Source of the DNA: Devosia sp.
Lineage (GTDB): Bacteria > Pseudomonadota > Alphaproteobacteria > Rhizobiales > Devosiaceae
Direction of reading: 5' to 3'
Assembly (NCBI GenBank): GCA_028290665.1
Contig: JAQGJK010000017.1
Location: 53,169 to 117,168 of the forward strand
Length of the DNA: 64,000 bases
The position numbers and the translations under genes are program-made. This document shows positions 45,227 through 54,459 of the stretch, piece by piece. The notes beneath the pieces are model-generated. The model made no database searches. It was not told where the DNA came from and worked only from the letters and a program-made list of their open reading frames with translations. The first letter of the stretch is position 1; the number at the start of each line of letters is the position of its first letter.

Positions 45227-45619
45227 ATGGCCAAGACCGAAGTTGCGCGCGTCAAGCGCAAGGAACGCAAGAACATCACGTCGGGCGTCGCCCATGTGAA
45301 CGCCTCATTCAACAATACGATGATCACCATCGCCGACATGCAGGGCAATACCATTTCATGGTCGTCCTCTGGAGTGATGGGGTTCAAGGGGTCGCGCAAG
45401 TCCACCCCTTACGCTGCCCAGGTGGCCGCGGAAGACGCCGCCAAGAAGGCGCAGGAACACGGCATGAAGACCCTCGAGGTTGAAGTGCGTGGCCCGGGTT
45501 CGGGGCGTGAATCGGCGCTGCGGGCTTTGCAGGCCGCTGGCTTCAACGTCACCTCGATCCGTGACGTGACTTCGATCCCGCATAATGGCTGCCGTCCGCG
45601 CAAGCGGCGTCGCGTCTAG
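45227..45619 (+). CDS. rpsK: 30S ribosomal protein S11
   Basis: 130 residues. [37 protein letters not shown], and the C-terminal [19 protein letters not shown] 127-nt gap from rpsM holds no visible gene. Confidence 0.98.
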   Translation: MAKTEVARVKRKERKNITSGVAHVNASFNNTMITIADMQGNTISWSSSGVMGFKGSRKSTPYAAQVAAEDAAKKAQEHGMKTLEVEVRGPGSGRESALRALQAAGFNVTSIRDVTSIPHNGCRPRKRRRV

Positions 45620-45633
45620 GCTCTCGAGTCGGT

Positions 45634-45667
45634 GCGCCAGTGCCCCCGCCACAGGGGTGCTTGGCGC
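45634..45667 (+). promoter_or_regulatory. Hairpin in the rpsK-rpoA leader
   Basis: GCGCCA (45634-45639) pairs with TGGCGC (45662-45667), and inside it GCCCC pairs with GGGG-T-GC. It lies 58 nt before the rpoA start and has no T run, so it could be a processing or translational control element. Confidence 0.4.
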
Positions 45668-45725
45668 TGAATGATTTGCGGCGGAATGCGGCCGGGCAGG
45701 GCCGCGGATTTGAAAGGACATTACC

Positions 45726-46745
45726 GTGACGATCCAGAGGAACTGGCAGGAACTTATCAAGCCGACCAAGCTGATGATTGTTCCGGGCAGCAACGATTCC
45801 CGTCAGGCATCGGTCGTCGCCGAACCGCTAGAGCGGGGCTACGGCCTGACGCTCGGCAATTCGCTGCGGCGCGTGTTGCTATCTTCGCTGCAGGGTGCAG
45901 CTGTGACCGCCGTCCAGATCGACGGCGTCCTGCATGAATTCTCGTCGGTCCCCGGCGTCCGTGAAGACATCACCGACATGGTGCTGAACATCAAGGAAGT
46001 CGCCATCAAGATGAGCGGCGAGGGTTCCAAGCGCCTGACGCTGACGAAGCAAGGTCCGGGCGCCGTGACCGCTGGCGACATTCGCGTCACCGGCGATATG
46101 GAAGTGCTGAACCCCGAATTGGTGATCTGCCATCTCGACGATGGTGCCGAAATCAACATTGAGTTCACCGTTTCGAACGGCAAGGGCTATGTCCCGGCCG
46201 ATCGTAACCGGCCCGACGATGCCCCGATCGGCTACATTCCGATCGACGCACTGTTTTCGCCGGTCAAGCGCGTCTCGTACAAAGTCGAGGCGACTCGCGA
46301 GGGTCAGGTTCTCGACTATGACAAGTTGACGATGACGGTCGAAACCAATGGCTCGATCTCACCGGAAGACGCCGTGGCCTATGCCGCGCGTATTCTGCAG
46401 GACCAGCTGACGGTATTCGTGAACTTCGAAGAGCCGACCAAGGAAAAGGCCCTCGATGCCATTCCGGAACTGGCTTTCAACCCGGCGCTGCTCAAGAAGG
46501 TCGACGAACTCGAACTGTCGGTGCGTTCGGCGAACTGCCTAAAGAACGACAATATCGTCTACATCGGCGACCTGATCCAAAAGACCGAAGCCGAAATGCT
46601 GAGGACGCCGAATTTCGGGCGCAAGTCGCTCAACGAAATCAAGGAAGTGCTGGCTCAGATGGGCCTGCACCTCGGAATGGACGTGCCGAACTGGCCGCCT
46701 GAGAACATCGACGACCTCGCCAAGCGGTACGAAGATCATTATTGA
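45726..46745 (+). CDS. rpoA: DNA-directed RNA polymerase alpha subunit
   Basis: 339 residues from GTG 45726 ([16 protein letters not shown]). N-terminal assembly domain with [21 protein letters not shown]-terminal DNA-contacting domain with [20 protein letters not shown] and [26 protein letters not shown] lies 9 nt before the start. Followed by rplQ after 62 nt. Confidence 0.98.
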   Translation: MTIQRNWQELIKPTKLMIVPGSNDSRQASVVAEPLERGYGLTLGNSLRRVLLSSLQGAAVTAVQIDGVLHEFSSVPGVREDITDMVLNIKEVAIKMSGEGSKRLTLTKQGPGAVTAGDIRVTGDMEVLNPELVICHLDDGAEINIEFTVSNGKGYVPADRNRPDDAPIGYIPIDALFSPVKRVSYKVEATREGQVLDYDKLTMTVETNGSISPEDAVAYAARILQDQLTVFVNFEEPTKEKALDAIPELAFNPALLKKVDELELSVRSANCLKNDNIVYIGDLIQKTEAEMLRTPNFGRKSLNEIKEVLAQMGLHLGMDVPNWPPENIDDLAKRYEDHY

Positions 46746-46807
46746 TCGCGCCGGATCCGAAACCCTAAGCGCCAACGTGGCGCACCCCGTTCTGGGAGAG
46801 ACTAAAA

Positions 46808-47239
46808 ATGCGCCACGGTAACGCCAACCGCAAACTCAATCGTACTGCCAGCCATCGCAAGGCCATGTTCGCCAACATGAGCGCCGCGTTGATCAAGCAT
46901 GAGCAGATCATCACCACGGTTCCGAAAGCCAAGGAACTGCGGCCGATCGTCGAAAAGCTGATCACCCTCGGCAAGCGCGGCGATCTGCACGCCCGCCGCC
47001 AGGCGATAAGCCAGATGCGCGACGAGACGCAGGTCAAGAAGCTGTTTGACGTGCTCGGTCCGCGCTACAAGGAACGCCAGGGCGGCTATATCCGCATCAT
47101 GAAGGCCGGTTATCGCTATGGCGACAATGCGCCGATAGCCGTGATCGAGTTCGTCGATCGTGACGAAAGCGCCAAGGGCCTCGATTCCGGCCCGGTGCAG
47201 GTCCGCGAACTGGAAGACGACGAGGAACTCGCCGCTTGA
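46808..47239 (+). CDS. rplQ: 50S ribosomal protein L17
   Basis: 143 residues. [20 protein letters not shown] start, [19 protein letters not shown], and [20 protein letters not shown]. It has an acidic C-terminal extension ([10 protein letters not shown]), common in alphaproteobacteria. It is the last gene of the ribosomal block. Confidence 0.98.
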   Translation: MRHGNANRKLNRTASHRKAMFANMSAALIKHEQIITTVPKAKELRPIVEKLITLGKRGDLHARRQAISQMRDETQVKKLFDVLGPRYKERQGGYIRIMKAGYRYGDNAPIAVIEFVDRDESAKGLDSGPVQVRELEDDEELAA

Positions 47240-47268
47240 ATCGCGAATTCTGTCGAGATTATCTAACA

Positions 47269-47300
47269 ACGGTCACGGTTCGCTCCGTGGCCGTTTTTTT
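47269..47300 (+). terminator. Rho-independent terminator after rplQ
   Basis: Ten-bp arms ACGGTCACGG and CCGTGGCCGT (one G-T pair) with a 6-nt loop, then seven T (47294-47300). It lies 29 nt after the rplQ stop and closes the ribosomal superblock. Confidence 0.88.
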
Positions 47301-47396
47301 GCGACTACGGTTCGGACACGCGATAGACTGCTGAAGTTCGAGCTTGCGACTGATGAACGCGAACGCTGAAGCGTCGAGATTTACACGGGGGCCGCC

Positions 47397-48443
47397 ATGA
47401 ATTCCAACGATCTGATCCTGGTTACCGGTGCCAGCGGCTTCGTCGGTAAATGGTGCGTTGTGCGGGCGCTGGAGCATGGTTATCGGGTGCGTGGGACGAT
47501 CCGCAGCGCCGAGAAAGCGATGCAGGTCCGGGACACCGTCGTGGCGCTGCTGGGCGAGGAGCCGGCATCACGGCTTGAACTCGTGACGGCTGATATTCTC
47601 GATGATGCCGGCTGGGCCGAGGCGATGCAAGGTGTTAAGGCGGTGCTCCACGTCGCGGCGGCGATCCGTGGTGATGAACCCAAGGACCAGAGTGTGGTCA
47701 TTCGCCCCGCCGTCGAAGGCACGGCGCGGGTGATGCGCTTTGCCCACGCCGCGGGTATCGGGCGTGTCGTTTTGACGTCTTCGATCGCGACTGTGGGCTA
47801 TGGCCACGGCCACACCACCGGCAAGCGGGTGTATGATGAGACGCATTTCACCAATCTCGATGGGATAAAGTGGAAGTGGGCCTATTGCATCGGCAAGACC
47901 CAGGCGGAGCGGGCGGCGTGGGAGTATGCCAGGGCCAACGGCATGGAATTGACCACCATCCATCCGGGGATGATCTTTGGGCCGGCGCTAGATACTGATG
48001 CCAGCATTTCATTGCTCGCTGTGTCAGGCCTGCTCGACGGTTCGACACCGGCGATGCCCAATATGGGGTTCTCGGTCAGCGATGTGCGTGACGTCGCGGA
48101 CTTGCACATTGCGGCGCTCGAAAAGCCCGAGGCGGCGGGCCAGCGTTACCTCGCGACCGGCCGATATCTGTGGTTCCGCGAGATCGCTGATATCCTGCGG
48201 CCGGTCTATCCGGACCGGAACGTTACCCAGAAGACGGTGCCCGACTGGCTGATGCGGACGCTGGCCTATTTTGGTGGGCCGATCCGGCAGATCATCAACG
48301 ACATCGGCAACGAAAAGCATTTCGATGGCAGCAAGGGCGAGGCGCTGCTCGGTCGGCCGTTCCGCTCGGCCGAGGAAGCGACGCTGTCGGCGGCGGAGAG
48401 TGTCGTTCGGCTCGGCATGCTGAAGCCCAAAAAAGCCCGCTAG
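47397..48443 (+). CDS. NAD(P)-dependent epimerase/dihydroflavonol-4-reductase-like protein
   Basis: A 348-residue extended SDR. VTGASGFVGKW is the nucleotide-binding motif (residues 9-19). RGTIRS follows strand two, as in DFR-like reductases, which read NADPH through that Arg. VVLTSSIATVGYG and the YCIGKTQAERAAW segment hold the catalytic Ser and Tyr-x3-Lys. THPGMIFGP-type IHPGMIFGPAL follows. The substrate is unknown; family members reduce aldehydes or ketones. It is convergent with ruvX, the two stop codons overlapping by 4 nt. Confidence 0.85.
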   Translation: MNSNDLILVTGASGFVGKWCVVRALEHGYRVRGTIRSAEKAMQVRDTVVALLGEEPASRLELVTADILDDAGWAEAMQGVKAVLHVAAAIRGDEPKDQSVVIRPAVEGTARVMRFAHAAGIGRVVLTSSIATVGYGHGHTTGKRVYDETHFTNLDGIKWKWAYCIGKTQAERAAWEYARANGMELTTIHPGMIFGPALDTDASISLLAVSGLLDGSTPAMPNMGFSVSDVRDVADLHIAALEKPEAAGQRYLATGRYLWFREIADILRPVYPDRNVTQKTVPDWLMRTLAYFGGPIRQIINDIGNEKHFDGSKGEALLGRPFRSAEEATLSAAESVVRLGMLKPKKAR

Positions 48444-48898
48444 TCCTCGCGTCGAAGCCGATCGAGGGCACCTTGCAGGATGTAGCTGGCGGCCAGTTTG
48501 TCGACCACTTCGGCACGGCGGTCGCGGCGGGTGTCGGCGGCGATCAGCATCCGGGTGACTGCCGAGGTCGACAGCCGCTCGTCCCAAAACGCCAGCGGCA
48601 ACGGTAGCTTCTGGGCGAGGCTGCGGGCAAAGGCCCGGGTTGACTGGGCGCGTGGGCCCTCGGTGCCATCCATGTTGAGGGGTAGGCCCAGCACGATGCC
48701 GACGGCGTCATGGATGGCGGCCAAGACGATGAGGCGCTCGGCATCGGCGGTGAATTTCGTTCGAGCGATGGTCTCCATGGGTGTCGCCGAGTAACGCATG
48801 CCATCGGAAAGCGCGACGCCGATGGTCCTGGTGCCGAGGTCGAGGCCGAGCAGCTTGCCGGAAGCGGGCAGGGTCCGGAGGTCGAAAGCGGTATCCAT
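48440..48898 (-). CDS. ruvX: RuvX/YqgF family Holliday junction resolvase-like nuclease
   Basis: 152 residues. The RNase H-like fold starts LLGLDLGTRTIGVALSDG with the catalytic Asp, then IVLGLPLNMDGTEGPRA and FWDERLSTSAVTRML, ending with the D-K-A-A-Y-I-L-Q segment. The family is linked to pre-16S rRNA 5' processing and recombination. Its stop overlaps the convergent reductase stop. Confidence 0.93.
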   Translation of the reverse strand: MDTAFDLRTLPASGKLLGLDLGTRTIGVALSDGMRYSATPMETIARTKFTADAERLIVLAAIHDAVGIVLGLPLNMDGTEGPRAQSTRAFARSLAQKLPLPLAFWDERLSTSAVTRMLIAADTRRDRRAEVVDKLAASYILQGALDRLRRED

Positions 48899-48971
48899 GC
48901 GGTGATGGTCTCGAGATCAGGTCCTGGACCTCTACGCGGCTGGAGACCGGTTGCCAATGCGCTGCGGACCT

Positions 48972-50210
48972 TCAGGCATCGGCAAGCGCCAGCCGACGGG
49001 CGAGCAGGTACCGGCGCACTGCCGGGTCGGCGGTGAGACCGACGGCTTGGGTAAAAGCCTGATGCGATTCGCTCTTTTTGCCTGCGCGGGCGAGCAGGTG
49101 CGCCTGTGCCGCCCAGAACGGCTGGTATGTCTGCAGCCGCCGGTCTTGTGCTATGTCCGCAATTGCCACAAGCGCAGCATCGGGCCCCTCGGTCTCGGCC
49201 AGAGCCACCGCCCGGTTGAGCGCCACGACGGGAGAACCGGTGAGCGCCAATAAATGATCGTAGAGTGCGACGATGGCAGGCCAGTTGCGGACACCGAGCA
49301 GGCGGCGGGCAGCGTGGGCGGACTGGATCGCCGCCTCGATCTGGTAGCGACCGCTCGGACCGCTGCGATTAGCGGCGCTAAGCAATTCCTCGGCAAGGTC
49401 GATTTGGGGGATGTCCCATAGGGTGGTGTCCTGCTGTTCGAGTGCCACATAACGGCCCCCAGGGTCGCGCCGGGCGCCGTGTCTAGCCTCCGCATAGAGC
49501 ATCAGTGCCAGCATGCCCTTTGCTTCGGGCTGTTCCGGCAGCAGCGACACGATGAGGCGGCCAAGCCAGATGGCTTCCGAGACCAGTGCCGGAGCGTCGG
49601 CCTCGCCGATTTCGGCCCAGCCCTTGGAATAAACGGCATAGATGGCGTCGAGCACAGCGTCGAGCCGTTCGGGGAGTTCCTCGCGTTCGGGAATGCGAAA
49701 TGGGATGCCGATGTCCTTGATACGAGCCTTGGCGCGCACCAGCCGCTGGCCCATGGTGGCAGGTGAGACGAGAAATGCGGCGCCAATCTCGATGGCGTTG
49801 AGGCCGAGTATGGTCTGGAGGATTAGTGGCGTGCGCATGCCGCGCTCGATTGCCGGGTGGGCACAGGCGAACATCAAAGCGAGGCGGCGGTCGGGGATTG
49901 GCTCGGGATTGGCAGCCATTTCATCCAGCTCCTCGGCGATGATCTTGAGCTGCGCCGCGCCGGCGGTGCGAGTCTGTCGCCGCCGCCCCGCGTCGAGCTG
50001 GCGGCGGCGCGCCGCCGTAAGCAGCCAGGCATCGGGATTGAGCGGTACGCCATCAACGGGCCACATCCGCAGTGCGGCAGTGAAGGCTTCGGCGAGCGCA
50101 TCCTCGGCGCCCGCCACGTCGCGGGTGCGGGCCGCGAGGAAGGCGACGAGACGGCCATAGCTGTCGCGCGCGACGCGTTCGGCAGTGCAGGCAGCCTCGT
50201 CTCCCGACAT
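48972..50210 (-). CDS. ECF42-type RNA polymerase sigma factor with C-terminal TPR-like extension
   Basis: A 412-residue sigma factor, about twice the usual ECF length. Region sigma-2 spans about residues 10-75 (YGRLVAFLAARTRDVAGAED, ALAEAFTAAL). Sigma-4 spans about 105-160 with the HTH LNAIEIGAAFLVSPATMGQR. A C-terminal domain of about 230 residues follows (DUF6596 type, TPR-like: QPEAKGMLALMLYAEARH, VALNRAVALAETEG). This architecture plus three adjacent DGPF/YCII genes is the ECF42 pattern, in which no anti-sigma factor is known and the C-terminal extension is thought to control activity. It starts 3 nt after the stop of the nearest DGPF gene. Confidence 0.9.
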   Translation of the reverse strand: MSGDEAACTAERVARDSYGRLVAFLAARTRDVAGAEDALAEAFTAALRMWPVDGVPLNPDAWLLTAARRRQLDAGRRRQTRTAGAAQLKIIAEELDEMAANPEPIPDRRLALMFACAHPAIERGMRTPLILQTILGLNAIEIGAAFLVSPATMGQRLVRAKARIKDIGIPFRIPEREELPERLDAVLDAIYAVYSKGWAEIGEADAPALVSEAIWLGRLIVSLLPEQPEAKGMLALMLYAEARHGARRDPGGRYVALEQQDTTLWDIPQIDLAEELLSAANRSGPSGRYQIEAAIQSAHAARRLLGVRNWPAIVALYDHLLALTGSPVVALNRAVALAETEGPDAALVAIADIAQDRRLQTYQPFWAAQAHLLARAGKKSESHQAFTQAVGLTADPAVRRYLLARRLALADA

Positions 50211-50213
50211 CGG

Positions 50214-50558
50214 TCAGTAGGCGCCGGGCGCGACGACCGGGCGGATTTCGATCGAGCCATAGCGGGCGCTGGGGCATTGGGCCGCCCAGGCAATGGCGGC
50301 ATCGAGATCGGGCGCTTCGACGAAGAAATAGCCGGCGAATTGCTCCTTGGTATCGACATAGGGCCCGTCGAGAACGTGCTTCTTGCCATTCTGCACCCGG
50401 ATGGTGGTGGCGGCGGCGCTGCCTTTGAGGCGCTCTCCATTGCTGGCGCCAGCTTTGGTCAGCGCTTCGTTGAACGCGGCATATTCCTGCCACAGCTCCT
50501 GCTGAGGTGCGGCAGCGAGCGCGGTTTCGTCGTGGTGGATCAGCATCATGTATCGCAT
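50214..50558 (-). CDS. DGPF/YCII-related domain protein (third of three)
   Basis: 114 residues from ATG 50558 (MRYMMLIHHDETALA). The DGPF motif reads LDGPYVDTKEQFAGYFFVE. The YCII-type ferredoxin-like fold ends WAAQCPSARYGSIEIRPVV. Function is unknown; the family accompanies ECF42 sigma factors. It is followed by the sigma gene after 3 nt and preceded by an ECF-type promoter match. Confidence 0.85.
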   Translation of the reverse strand: MRYMMLIHHDETALAAAPQQELWQEYAAFNEALTKAGASNGERLKGSAAATTIRVQNGKKHVLDGPYVDTKEQFAGYFFVEAPDLDAAIAWAAQCPSARYGSIEIRPVVAPGAY

Positions 50559-50606
50559 GGTCGAGTTTCCCATAAGAGGCCCGGGCCGAAAGGTCCGGGT
50601 GCTGCT

Positions 50607-50635
50607 ATGACGGAGCGGCCGCGCCGATTTTTACT
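50607..50635 (-). promoter_or_regulatory. Candidate ECF42-dependent promoter P3
   Basis: Minus strand: AGTAAA (50635-50630), 17-nt spacer beginning AAT, CGTCAT (50612-50607), 49 nt before the ATG at 50558. The weakest -35 of the three, but the -10 and the spacing equal those of P2. Confidence 0.5.
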
Positions 50636-50656
50636 TTTTCTTTCGGCCGCCAGGTT

Positions 50657-51007
50657 TTACCGGGTCTGCCAGATCGGGCGGACTTCGATGGTGCCGAACT
50701 GGGCGGCCGGGCAGCGTGCGGCCCAGGCCACGGCATCGTCCATGCTGTCGACGTCGATCAGATAGTAGCCGCCGAACTGCTCCTTGGTGTCGGCGTAAGG
50801 GCCGTCGAGCAGTTCAGTCTTGCCGTCGCGAATGCTGACCTTCGTCGCAGTCGCGGTTGGCCGCAGCCGCTCGCCGCCACGCACCACGCCGGCCTTGGCC
50901 ATGGCTTCGTTATAGGCTGCGTATTCGGGGCTCATGCCCGACGAATCGACCTTGGTATTTTCCATCATGGCGAGTTCATCGCCGTGGATAAGCAGCATGA
51001 ATTGCAT
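50657..51007 (-). CDS. DGPF/YCII-related domain protein (second of three)
   Basis: 116 residues from ATG 51007 (MQFMLLIHGDELAMM), with GGGAG 7 nt upstream. The motif is LLDGPYADTKEQFGGYYLID, ending WAARCPAAQFGTIEVRPIW. It is a close paralogue of the genes on both sides. It has its own ECF-type promoter match in the 103-nt spacer upstream. Confidence 0.87.
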   Translation of the reverse strand: MQFMLLIHGDELAMMENTKVDSSGMSPEYAAYNEAMAKAGVVRGGERLRPTATATKVSIRDGKTELLDGPYADTKEQFGGYYLIDVDSMDDAVAWAARCPAAQFGTIEVRPIWQTR

Positions 51008-51053
51008 CGTCGTCTCCCGTGAAGTCTTCCGGGCACCATGCCCCGATGCACCA

Positions 51054-51082
51054 ATGACGGGAAGGGGTGGTGGATTTCGACT
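51054..51082 (-). promoter_or_regulatory. Candidate ECF42-dependent promoter P2
   Basis: Minus strand: AGTCGA (51082-51077), 17-nt spacer beginning AAT, CGTCAT (51059-51054), 47 nt before the ATG at 51007. Confidence 0.6.
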
Positions 51083-51110
51083 TTCGGCACCGAAATATCT
51101 TGGCTTGGCC

Positions 51111-51512
51111 TCAAACGTCTTCGCGGAAGGGGCGGATTTCGATAGACCCCCATTGTGCCGCCGGACATCTGGCTGCCCAGTCGAGGGCGGCCTGCAGGTC
51201 GGGAACGTCGATGATGTAGTAGCCGCCGAGTTGCTCGCGGGTGTCGGCATAGGGGCCGTCATGGACCTGAAGGTCGCCGCCCTCGTTGACGAAGACCTGG
51301 GCGGGATTGTCCTGCAGCTTGACCTCGCCGCCGCTCATCCGGAGCGTCTTGGCGTCGGAGGTTGGCATCAGGGCGGCATTCGAAATGTGAACCCCCGCCT
51401 TTTTCAGCGCGTCGGCATAGGCCGACATGGTTTTCATCGCGGCGGCCATCTGATCGGCCGGCATCGACAAGCCGACTTGCTCGTCGGCGAACAGCATCAG
51501 CAGGTATTTCAT
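51111..51512 (-). CDS. DGPF/YCII-related domain protein (first of three)
   Basis: 133 residues from ATG 51512 (MKYLLMLFADEQVGLSM). The motif is VHDGPYADTREQLGGYYIID and the end WAARCPAAQWGSIEIRPFRE. It carries about 15 more residues than its paralogues in the middle (MKTMSAYADALKKAGVH region). It is first of the gene series DGPF-DGPF-DGPF-sigma, with the best ECF-type promoter in front. Confidence 0.87.
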   Translation of the reverse strand: MKYLLMLFADEQVGLSMPADQMAAAMKTMSAYADALKKAGVHISNAALMPTSDAKTLRMSGGEVKLQDNPAQVFVNEGGDLQVHDGPYADTREQLGGYYIIDVPDLQAALDWAARCPAAQWGSIEIRPFREDV

Positions 51513-51553
51513 GGCGTTGTCCCTTCGGTTGAAGACGCCGCGGCGTCGGGACA

Positions 51554-51582
51554 ATGTCGCACGAGCCCGGTCAATTTCGACA
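51554..51582 (-). promoter_or_regulatory. Candidate ECF42-dependent promoter P1
   Basis: Minus strand: TGTCGA (51582-51577), 17-nt spacer beginning AAT, CGACAT (51559-51554), 42 nt before the ATG at 51512. TGTCGA and CG(A/T)C are the -35 and -10 elements I recall being described for ECF42 targets. Confidence 0.65.
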
Positions 51583-51604
51583 CCGTCCGGAGCATATGAC
51601 CTGG

Positions 51605-52537
51605 TCAGTCGAACAGCGACGAGACGCTTTGTTCGCTGGCGGTGCGGGCGATGGCTTCGCCGATCAACGGAGCGATGGTGATGCGGCGGATGTTCTTGGC
51701 GGCCCTGACGGCGACGGTTTCCTCGATCGAGTCCGAGACCACCAGTTCCTGGAGCTGGCTACCGGCGATCCGCTCGGCGGCACCTTCGGAAAGGACGCCG
51801 TGGGTGATGTAGGCGGAGACGCCGGTGGCGCCGGCTTTCAGCAGGGCTTCGGCAGCGTTGACCAGGGTGCCGCCAGAATCGACGATGTCGTCGATCAGGA
51901 TGCAGTGGAAGCCGGTTACCTCACCGATGATGTTCATGACCTGCGACACGCCGGCGCGGGGGCGGCGCTTGTCGACGATAGCGAGATCGGCATTGATGCG
52001 TTCGGCGATGTTGCGAGCGCGGGCCACGCCGCCGACATCGGGCGAAACGATCATCACCTTGCTGTTTTCGTATTTTTCCTGGATGTCGCGGGTGATGACC
52101 GGGGCCGAATAGAGGTTATCGGTCGGGATATCGAAGAAACCCTGAATTTGCGCCGTGTGCAGATCAAGCGTGATGACCCGGTTGACGCCCGCCTCGGTGA
52201 TGAGGTTGGCGACCAGTTTGGCCGAGATCGGGGTGCGCGGCGTTGATTTTCGGTCCTGCCGGGCGTAGCCGTAATAGGGCACCACGGCAGTGATCCGGCG
52301 GGCCGACGAGCGGCGCAGCGCATCCGAAAGTATCAGCAATTCCATCAGGTTGTCGTTGGCGGGAAAGCTGGTCGACTGCAGGATGAAGACGTCCTCGCCG
52401 CGGACATTTTCGTGGATTTCGACGTAGATTTCCTTGTCGGCGAAGCGCTTGACGGTGCAGTCGGTCAGCGGCATTTCGAGGTAGCTCGAAACAGCCTCAG
52501 CCAATGCGCGGTTGGCATTGCCCGTCACGAGTTTCAT
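51605..52537 (-). CDS. prs: Ribose-phosphate pyrophosphokinase (PRPP synthase)
   Basis: 310 residues. [20 protein letters not shown] start, FVLQS-like [30 protein letters not shown], the metal-binding [11 protein letters not shown] and the PRPP loop [15 protein letters not shown]. Makes PRPP from ribose 5-phosphate and ATP for nucleotide, His and Trp synthesis. Class I enzyme of standard length. Confidence 0.97.
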   Translation of the reverse strand: MKLVTGNANRALAEAVSSYLEMPLTDCTVKRFADKEIYVEIHENVRGEDVFILQSTSFPANDNLMELLILSDALRRSSARRITAVVPYYGYARQDRKSTPRTPISAKLVANLITEAGVNRVITLDLHTAQIQGFFDIPTDNLYSAPVITRDIQEKYENSKVMIVSPDVGGVARARNIAERINADLAIVDKRRPRAGVSQVMNIIGEVTGFHCILIDDIVDSGGTLVNAAEALLKAGATGVSAYITHGVLSEGAAERIAGSQLQELVVSDSIEETVAVRAAKNIRRITIAPLIGEAIARTASEQSVSSLFD

Positions 52538-52621
52538 GGTGCTGTCCTGAGGTTTGGCGGCGGCGTCTTGTTATCGCAGCGGTGGGGGCGCGGCAATGTA
52601 ACAAATGGATGACGCCGGCCT

Positions 52622-53389
52622 TCACGGGGCGAGCGTGATCACCGCGAGTTGCCGGCCGGCGCCGGTGCCTTGATGCGTGGCGTAGCGATGGGAGAAGAAC
52701 CGGTCGGGTCGCGCGTAAGTGCAGAGGTCGAGGTTGTCGATTGTTGTGACACCGGCGCCGCGGAGTTGGGACGCGACGTAGGCCGGCAGGTCGAAATGCA
52801 CTGTGTTTCCATAGGCTTCCGAGAAGAACGCGGCGGCGTCTGGCTGGGCGGCGAGGAAGTCTGCGCGGAAATTGTTGCCGACTTCGTAGTTGGCGACGGA
52901 GATGGTCGGGCCGATGGCGGCGACGATGTTTTCGAGGCTGGCGCCAAGGTCGACCATGGCCAAAACCACCGCCGAGGCGATGCCGCTGGCGGCGCCTTTC
53001 CAGCCGGCGTGGGCGGCGCCGATGATTCCAGTCGTCGGGTCGGCGAGGAGGATGGGAGTGCAGTCGGCGGTCAGGATGCCGAGCGCCAAGCCGGGGGTGC
53101 GGGTGACGAGAGCGTCGCCTTCGGTGCCGATAACCGGCGCCGAAGTTACGGTTTGAGCTGTGGATGAGTGCGTTTGACGAATGATGATCAGTGCAGCGTC
53201 GGGGGCACCGGTGGCGGCGAGCGCGCGGCGGCGATTCTCGGTGACGAACGCCGGATCGTCGCCGGAGTTTTGCGACAGGTTGAGCGTCGCGTTGTCCCCC
53301 ACCGAGACGCCGCCCTCGCGGCCGAAAAAGCCGTGTCGGATAGAGGGCAGGGCGGATAGGGCGAGGCTGGTGTCGAAACGCGGGGTCAT
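52622..53389 (-). CDS. pgeF: Peptidoglycan editing factor PgeF / purine nucleoside phosphorylase-like (laccase-domain, YfiH)
   Basis: 255 residues from ATG 53389 (MTPRFDTSLALSAL), which overlaps the stop of the upstream methyltransferase gene in ATGA. The zinc-site residues are visible: His in RQTHSSTAQ, Cys in TADCTPILLAD and His in GAAHAGWKGAASG. Family members act on purine nucleosides or remove mis-incorporated residues from peptidoglycan precursors. Ends GRQLAVITLAP. Confidence 0.92.
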   Translation of the reverse strand: MTPRFDTSLALSALPSIRHGFFGREGGVSVGDNATLNLSQNSGDDPAFVTENRRRALAATGAPDAALIIIRQTHSSTAQTVTSAPVIGTEGDALVTRTPGLALGILTADCTPILLADPTTGIIGAAHAGWKGAASGIASAVVLAMVDLGASLENIVAAIGPTISVANYEVGNNFRADFLAAQPDAAAFFSEAYGNTVHFDLPAYVASQLRGAGVTTIDNLDLCTYARPDRFFSHRYATHQGTGAGRQLAVITLAP

Positions 53390-54459
53390 GCGGCAAATCC
53401 GGCGGGCTGCAGGCCGGGACTCATGATGCACAGCACCTTGAACAGTGTGCCCATCGCCTCGGGTGCGGTCAGGCGGGTGAGGGCCGTGGCGATGGCGTCG
53501 GCGGTTTGCGGATTGGCACGGGCAAGGCTTTTGGCGCGCTCGGCGATACCGAGGCGCATCAGGAAATCGCCTTGCGTGGCAAGGGGCGGAGCGACGAGGC
53601 CGGCGGTGGTTGCGACCGCGGCGAGAGTTTCGAAATCGACATGGGCGGAGAGGTCGGTTTCACCGGGCCGGTCGAGCACGTTGGCGAAGCCATGGTCGCG
53701 GACGGCTTGCAGGGTGTCGCCGGTTTGCGTGCGGGCGTAGCCATAATCGATGGCGAGCAGGGCACCGCCTTGCCGGGCAATTGTGGTGCTGAGCTGTTGG
53801 ATAACGCGGGCGGCGGCGAGGTTGGTTTCGTAAATCTCGCCTGGTGCGGCTGATTGGACGGCGACGGGCATGGCGTCGTTGGCGATGGGAATCGGGGACA
53901 GCCCGAACATCAGGGTGTCGCCATCGTGGCCGACAAGCCGCTCGTGCCAGCCATCCGTGGCCCTGACATACTGGCGGAGCGGCAGGGCGTCGAAGAACTC
54001 GTTGGCAATCACGAACACCGGGTCACCGGCGGCGACGTCGAGGCTCTCGGACCAGTAGGGGTGGTAATCGCCGAGCCGGGTCGCCTGTTCGGTGCGGAGG
54101 GGCGGGCTCGATTCGAACAGTTGCAGGTGGAGAGCATCGGCGAAGCCATCGGCCTTGGTTGCGGCGCGGAGCAGGTCGGCCATCAGCGTGCCGCGGCCGG
54201 GGCCGAGTTCGAGCAGGGTGAAGCTCTTGGGCTCGCCAATCTGTTGCCAGAGATTGACGAAGAAGAAGCCGATGAGTTCGCCGAACATCTGGCTGATCTC
54301 GGGCGCCGTAATGAAGTCGCCGGCGCTGCCGATCGGGCGGCCCTGGCGATAATAGCCGTCGCGCGGGTGGCTTAGGCAGAGCGCCATATAGGTGGCGATC
54401 GACATGGGTCCGGTGGTGCGGATTTCGAGCGCGATCCGATCCTTGAGACTATCGGACAT
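53386..54459 (-). CDS. MidA-like class I SAM-dependent methyltransferase
   Basis: 357 residues from ATG 54459 (MSDSLKDRIALEIRTTG); an ATG six codons earlier is possible. GDFITAPEISQMFGELIG, the SAM motif LLELGPGRGTLMADLL, and VIANEFFDALPLRQY identify the MidA/NDUFAF7 family (arginine methyltransferase assisting complex I assembly in mitochondria). The start overlaps the end of lgt by 11 nt and the stop overlaps the pgeF start, so lgt-midA-pgeF is a tightly coupled operon. Confidence 0.9.
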   Translation of the reverse strand: MSDSLKDRIALEIRTTGPMSIATYMALCLSHPRDGYYRQGRPIGSAGDFITAPEISQMFGELIGFFFVNLWQQIGEPKSFTLLELGPGRGTLMADLLRAATKADGFADALHLQLFESSPPLRTEQATRLGDYHPYWSESLDVAAGDPVFVIANEFFDALPLRQYVRATDGWHERLVGHDGDTLMFGLSPIPIANDAMPVAVQSAAPGEIYETNLAAARVIQQLSTTIARQGGALLAIDYGYARTQTGDTLQAVRDHGFANVLDRPGETDLSAHVDFETLAAVATTAGLVAPPLATQGDFLMRLGIAERAKSLARANPQTADAIATALTRLTAPEAMGTLFKVLCIMSPGLQPAGFAA

